The notes under the pieces: model-generated | Told to the model about the DNA's origin: nothing | What the model saw: the letters and a program-made list of their open reading frames with translations, nothing else | Database searches by the model: none | NCBI GenBank assembly: GCA_005879095.1 | Contig: VBLM01000511.1 | Coordinates: forward strand, 1 to 7,446 | Length of the DNA stretch: 7,446 nt | Direction: 5' to 3' | Origin: Deltaproteobacteria bacterium | Lineage (GTDB): Bacteria > Myxococcota > Myxococcia > Myxococcales > 40CM-4-68-19 | Made by a program: the position numbers and the translations under genes | Shown: positions 6,241 through 7,446 of the stretch, piece by piece | Position numbering within the stretch: the stretch's first letter is position 1 | Layout of the letters: every line of letters begins with the position of its first letter

Positions 6241-6932
6241 AGATCGCGTACCGGCGCGGGTGGACGCCGCCGGGCAGGTTCCATCAATTTCACCAGCACC
6301 ACGCCGGAGATGAAGCCGCCGATGTGCGCCCAGACGGCGACGCCGCCCGCCTGCGCCGGCGCGCCCAGCTGACCGACGCCCTCGAGCAGCTGCAGGAGGA
6401 ACCAGAAGACGAGGTAGATGACGGCGGGAATCTCGACGAACCAGGGAAAGATGATGATGGGAATCAGCGTCAGCACGCGCGAGCGCGGGAACGAGATCAG
6501 GTAGGCGCCGAGCACACCCGCGATGGCGCCGGACGCGCCCACCGTCGGCAGCGTCGAGGTCGGGTCGAGCGCGACCTGCGCCAGTGCCGCCGCGATCCCT
6601 GCCACGAGATAAAAGATCAGGAACCGGAAATGGCCGAGCTTGTCCTCGACGTTGTCGCCGAAGATCCACAGGTAGAGCATGTTGCCGATCAAGTGCAGCC
6701 AGCCGCCGTGCCAGAACATGCTGGTGACGAGCGGCAGGAAGCGCACCGGGTCGAGCGGATCGCCCGGCCAGTAGACGAGCCGCCGCGGCACCAGGCCGGA
6801 GGCGAAGACGAACCGTTCCAGATAGGGCCCCAGCGCGGCCTCGTGCAAAAAGACGATCACGTTGACGGCGATCAACGCGACCGTCACGACCGGCGCGGTG
6901 CGCGAAGGAATGGTGTCCCGGATCGGAATCAC
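6234..6932 (-). CDS. Rhomboid-family intramembrane serine protease
   Basis: The protein has 232 residues and matches a six-helix rhomboid core without the cytoplasmic N-terminal domain of GlpG. It opens MIPIRDTIPSR, typical of this subfamily. HGGWLHLIGNM (75-85) holds the His80/Asn84 pair of the oxyanion region, GASGAIAG (132-139) contains the catalytic Ser134, and AHIGGFISG (202-210) contains the catalytic His203. The Ser/His dyad is therefore intact and the enzyme should be active. It cuts transmembrane helices of membrane proteins; the substrate is unknown. The GTG start at 6932 is supported by AGGAGG (6936-6941) 3 bases upstream and by the family-typical N-terminus. A nearby ATG is in another frame. 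The gene meets the desaturase tail to tail with a 7-base overlap and is divergent from the molybdenum hydroxylase gene. I see no sign that it belongs to the lipid pathway. Confidence 0.92.
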   Translation of the reverse strand: MIPIRDTIPSRTAPVVTVALIAVNVIVFLHEAALGPYLERFVFASGLVPRRLVYWPGDPLDPVRFLPLVTSMFWHGGWLHLIGNMLYLWIFGDNVEDKLGHFRFLIFYLVAGIAAALAQVALDPTSTLPTVGASGAIAGVLGAYLISFPRSRVLTLIPIIIFPWFVEIPAVIYLVFWFLLQLLEGVGQLGAPAQAGGVAVWAHIGGFISGVVLVKLMEPARRRPPAPVRDLY

Positions 6933-6995
6933 TTGCCTCCTGCATAACGCACCTGACCGATCCGCGCTCGGGGCAGACCGTGATATTCGCAAGGA

Positions 6996-7446
6996 ATGAA
7001 GCACATCCAGCCCGAGCAGCTTTTGGTTGGGCGGTCGCCGCCGCGCAAGGACGGGGCGGACAAGGTGACGGGGCGGGCGCGGTACCTCGATGACCTGACA
7101 TATCCGGGGCAGCTCTGGGGGCGGACGGTGCGCTCGCACGTCGCGCACGGGCGCATTCGCGAGATCGTCTGGGATGCGCAGTTTGATTGGGGAGATATCG
7201 TCCGCGTCACGGCGGCGGACATTCCCGGCGAGAACGTCGTCCATCTGATCGAGGACGACCAGCCGATGCTGGCGGCCGACGTCGTGCGCCACCGCGAGGA
7301 GCCGATCGCTTTACTGGCCTGCGCCGACCGCGAAAAGCTCGAGGAGGCGTTGACGCACGTGCGCGTCGAGATCGAGGAGCTCGAGCCGGTGCTCGATCCT
7401 TTGCAGTCGACGCACGTTTTCAAAGCTTATCGAATCGAGCAGGCGC
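6996..7446 (+). CDS. Xanthine dehydrogenase/aldehyde oxidase-type molybdopterin-binding subunit, N-terminal part (runs off right edge)
   Basis: 150 residues are visible of a protein that is usually about 700-800 residues long. The N-terminus has VGRSPPRKDGADKVTG, ARYLDDL and the LWGRTVRSHVAHGRI segment. DVVRHREEPIALLAC follows at about residues 96-110. This is the a/b hammerhead domain found at the start of the large subunit of molybdenum hydroxylases. The molybdopterin-binding domain, and so the substrate class (purine, aldehyde, aromatic, CO), lies outside the window. Such subunits normally work with a FAD subunit and a [2Fe-2S] subunit, probably encoded downstream. The ATG at 6996 has AAGGA immediately before it, too close for a normal Shine-Dalgarno spacing. 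A GATATT sequence (6982-6987) ends 8 bases upstream, so the transcript could be leaderless. No in-frame stop is seen up to the edge. Confidence 0.9.
   Translation, partial: MKHIQPEQLLVGRSPPRKDGADKVTGRARYLDDLTYPGQLWGRTVRSHVAHGRIREIVWDAQFDWGDIVRVTAADIPGENVVHLIEDDQPMLAADVVRHREEPIALLACADREKLEEALTHVRVEIEELEPVLDPLQSTHVFKAYRIEQA

Noticed and set aside
5337..6947. A 536-residue plus-strand open frame
   Set aside because: This is a +1 shadow of the desaturase and an antisense shadow of the rhomboid gene, with no conserved motifs.
6933..6995. A minus-strand promoter for the rhomboid gene
   Set aside because: No hexamer pair with acceptable spacing stands out; TTATGC near the ribosome binding site has no -35 partner.
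5164..7101. A 645-residue minus-strand open frame across the desaturase and rhomboid genes
   Set aside because: It has no recognisable domain and typical high-GC shadow composition. The overlapping frames encode clear desaturase and rhomboid motifs.

Overview
The window is about 7.4 kb of GC-rich, gene-dense bacterial DNA. Its longest intergenic gap is 127 bases (506-632), so no gene-free stretch exceeds 300 bases. I see no rRNA, tRNA, CRISPR array, insertion sequence or attachment site. High GC, compact gene packing, a type I ketosynthase, a fatty acyl-AMP ligase and an extended SDR of this style suggest a secondary-metabolite-rich, high-GC Gram-negative lineage such as Myxococcota/deltaproteobacteria or Acidobacteria. 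That placement is an impression from protein style, not a demonstrated one.

Left part (1-2248). A minus-strand gene beginning at 505 and running off the left edge encodes the N-terminal 168 residues of a type I polyketide-type ketosynthase. Divergent from it, on the plus strand, are an extended SDR (633-1619) and a zeta-class glutathione S-transferase (1616-2248), joined by a 4-base start/stop overlap.

Centre (2256-5167, minus strand). A translationally coupled three-gene operon reads, in transcription order, fatty acyl-AMP ligase, cyclopropane-synthase-type methyltransferase, and a free acyl carrier protein. The junctions are TGATG (one shared base) and TAAATG (no gap). A strong sigma70-like promoter lies just upstream of the ligase start. 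The same hexamers with the same 17-base spacing, plus shared flanking bases, precede the ketosynthase gene 4.6 kb away. This suggests the ketosynthase and the ligase operon are co-expressed.

Right part (5269-7446). Divergent from the ligase is a membrane fatty acid desaturase with three histidine boxes (plus strand, probably TTG start). It meets tail to tail a rhomboid-family intramembrane serine protease gene (minus strand). Divergent from that, and running off the right edge, is the start of a xanthine dehydrogenase/aldehyde oxidase large subunit.

How they may work together (inference): the ligase activates a fatty acid as acyl-AMP and loads it on the neighbouring carrier protein. The small methyltransferase, whose size and partners recall mycolate cyclopropane synthases, could methylate or cyclopropanate a double bond in the carrier-bound or lipid-bound chain. 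The divergent desaturase could supply that double bond, and the chain could be passed to the ketosynthase-containing enzyme for extension. The SDR and GST are possible tailoring enzymes. The rhomboid and molybdenum hydroxylase are probably unrelated neighbours.
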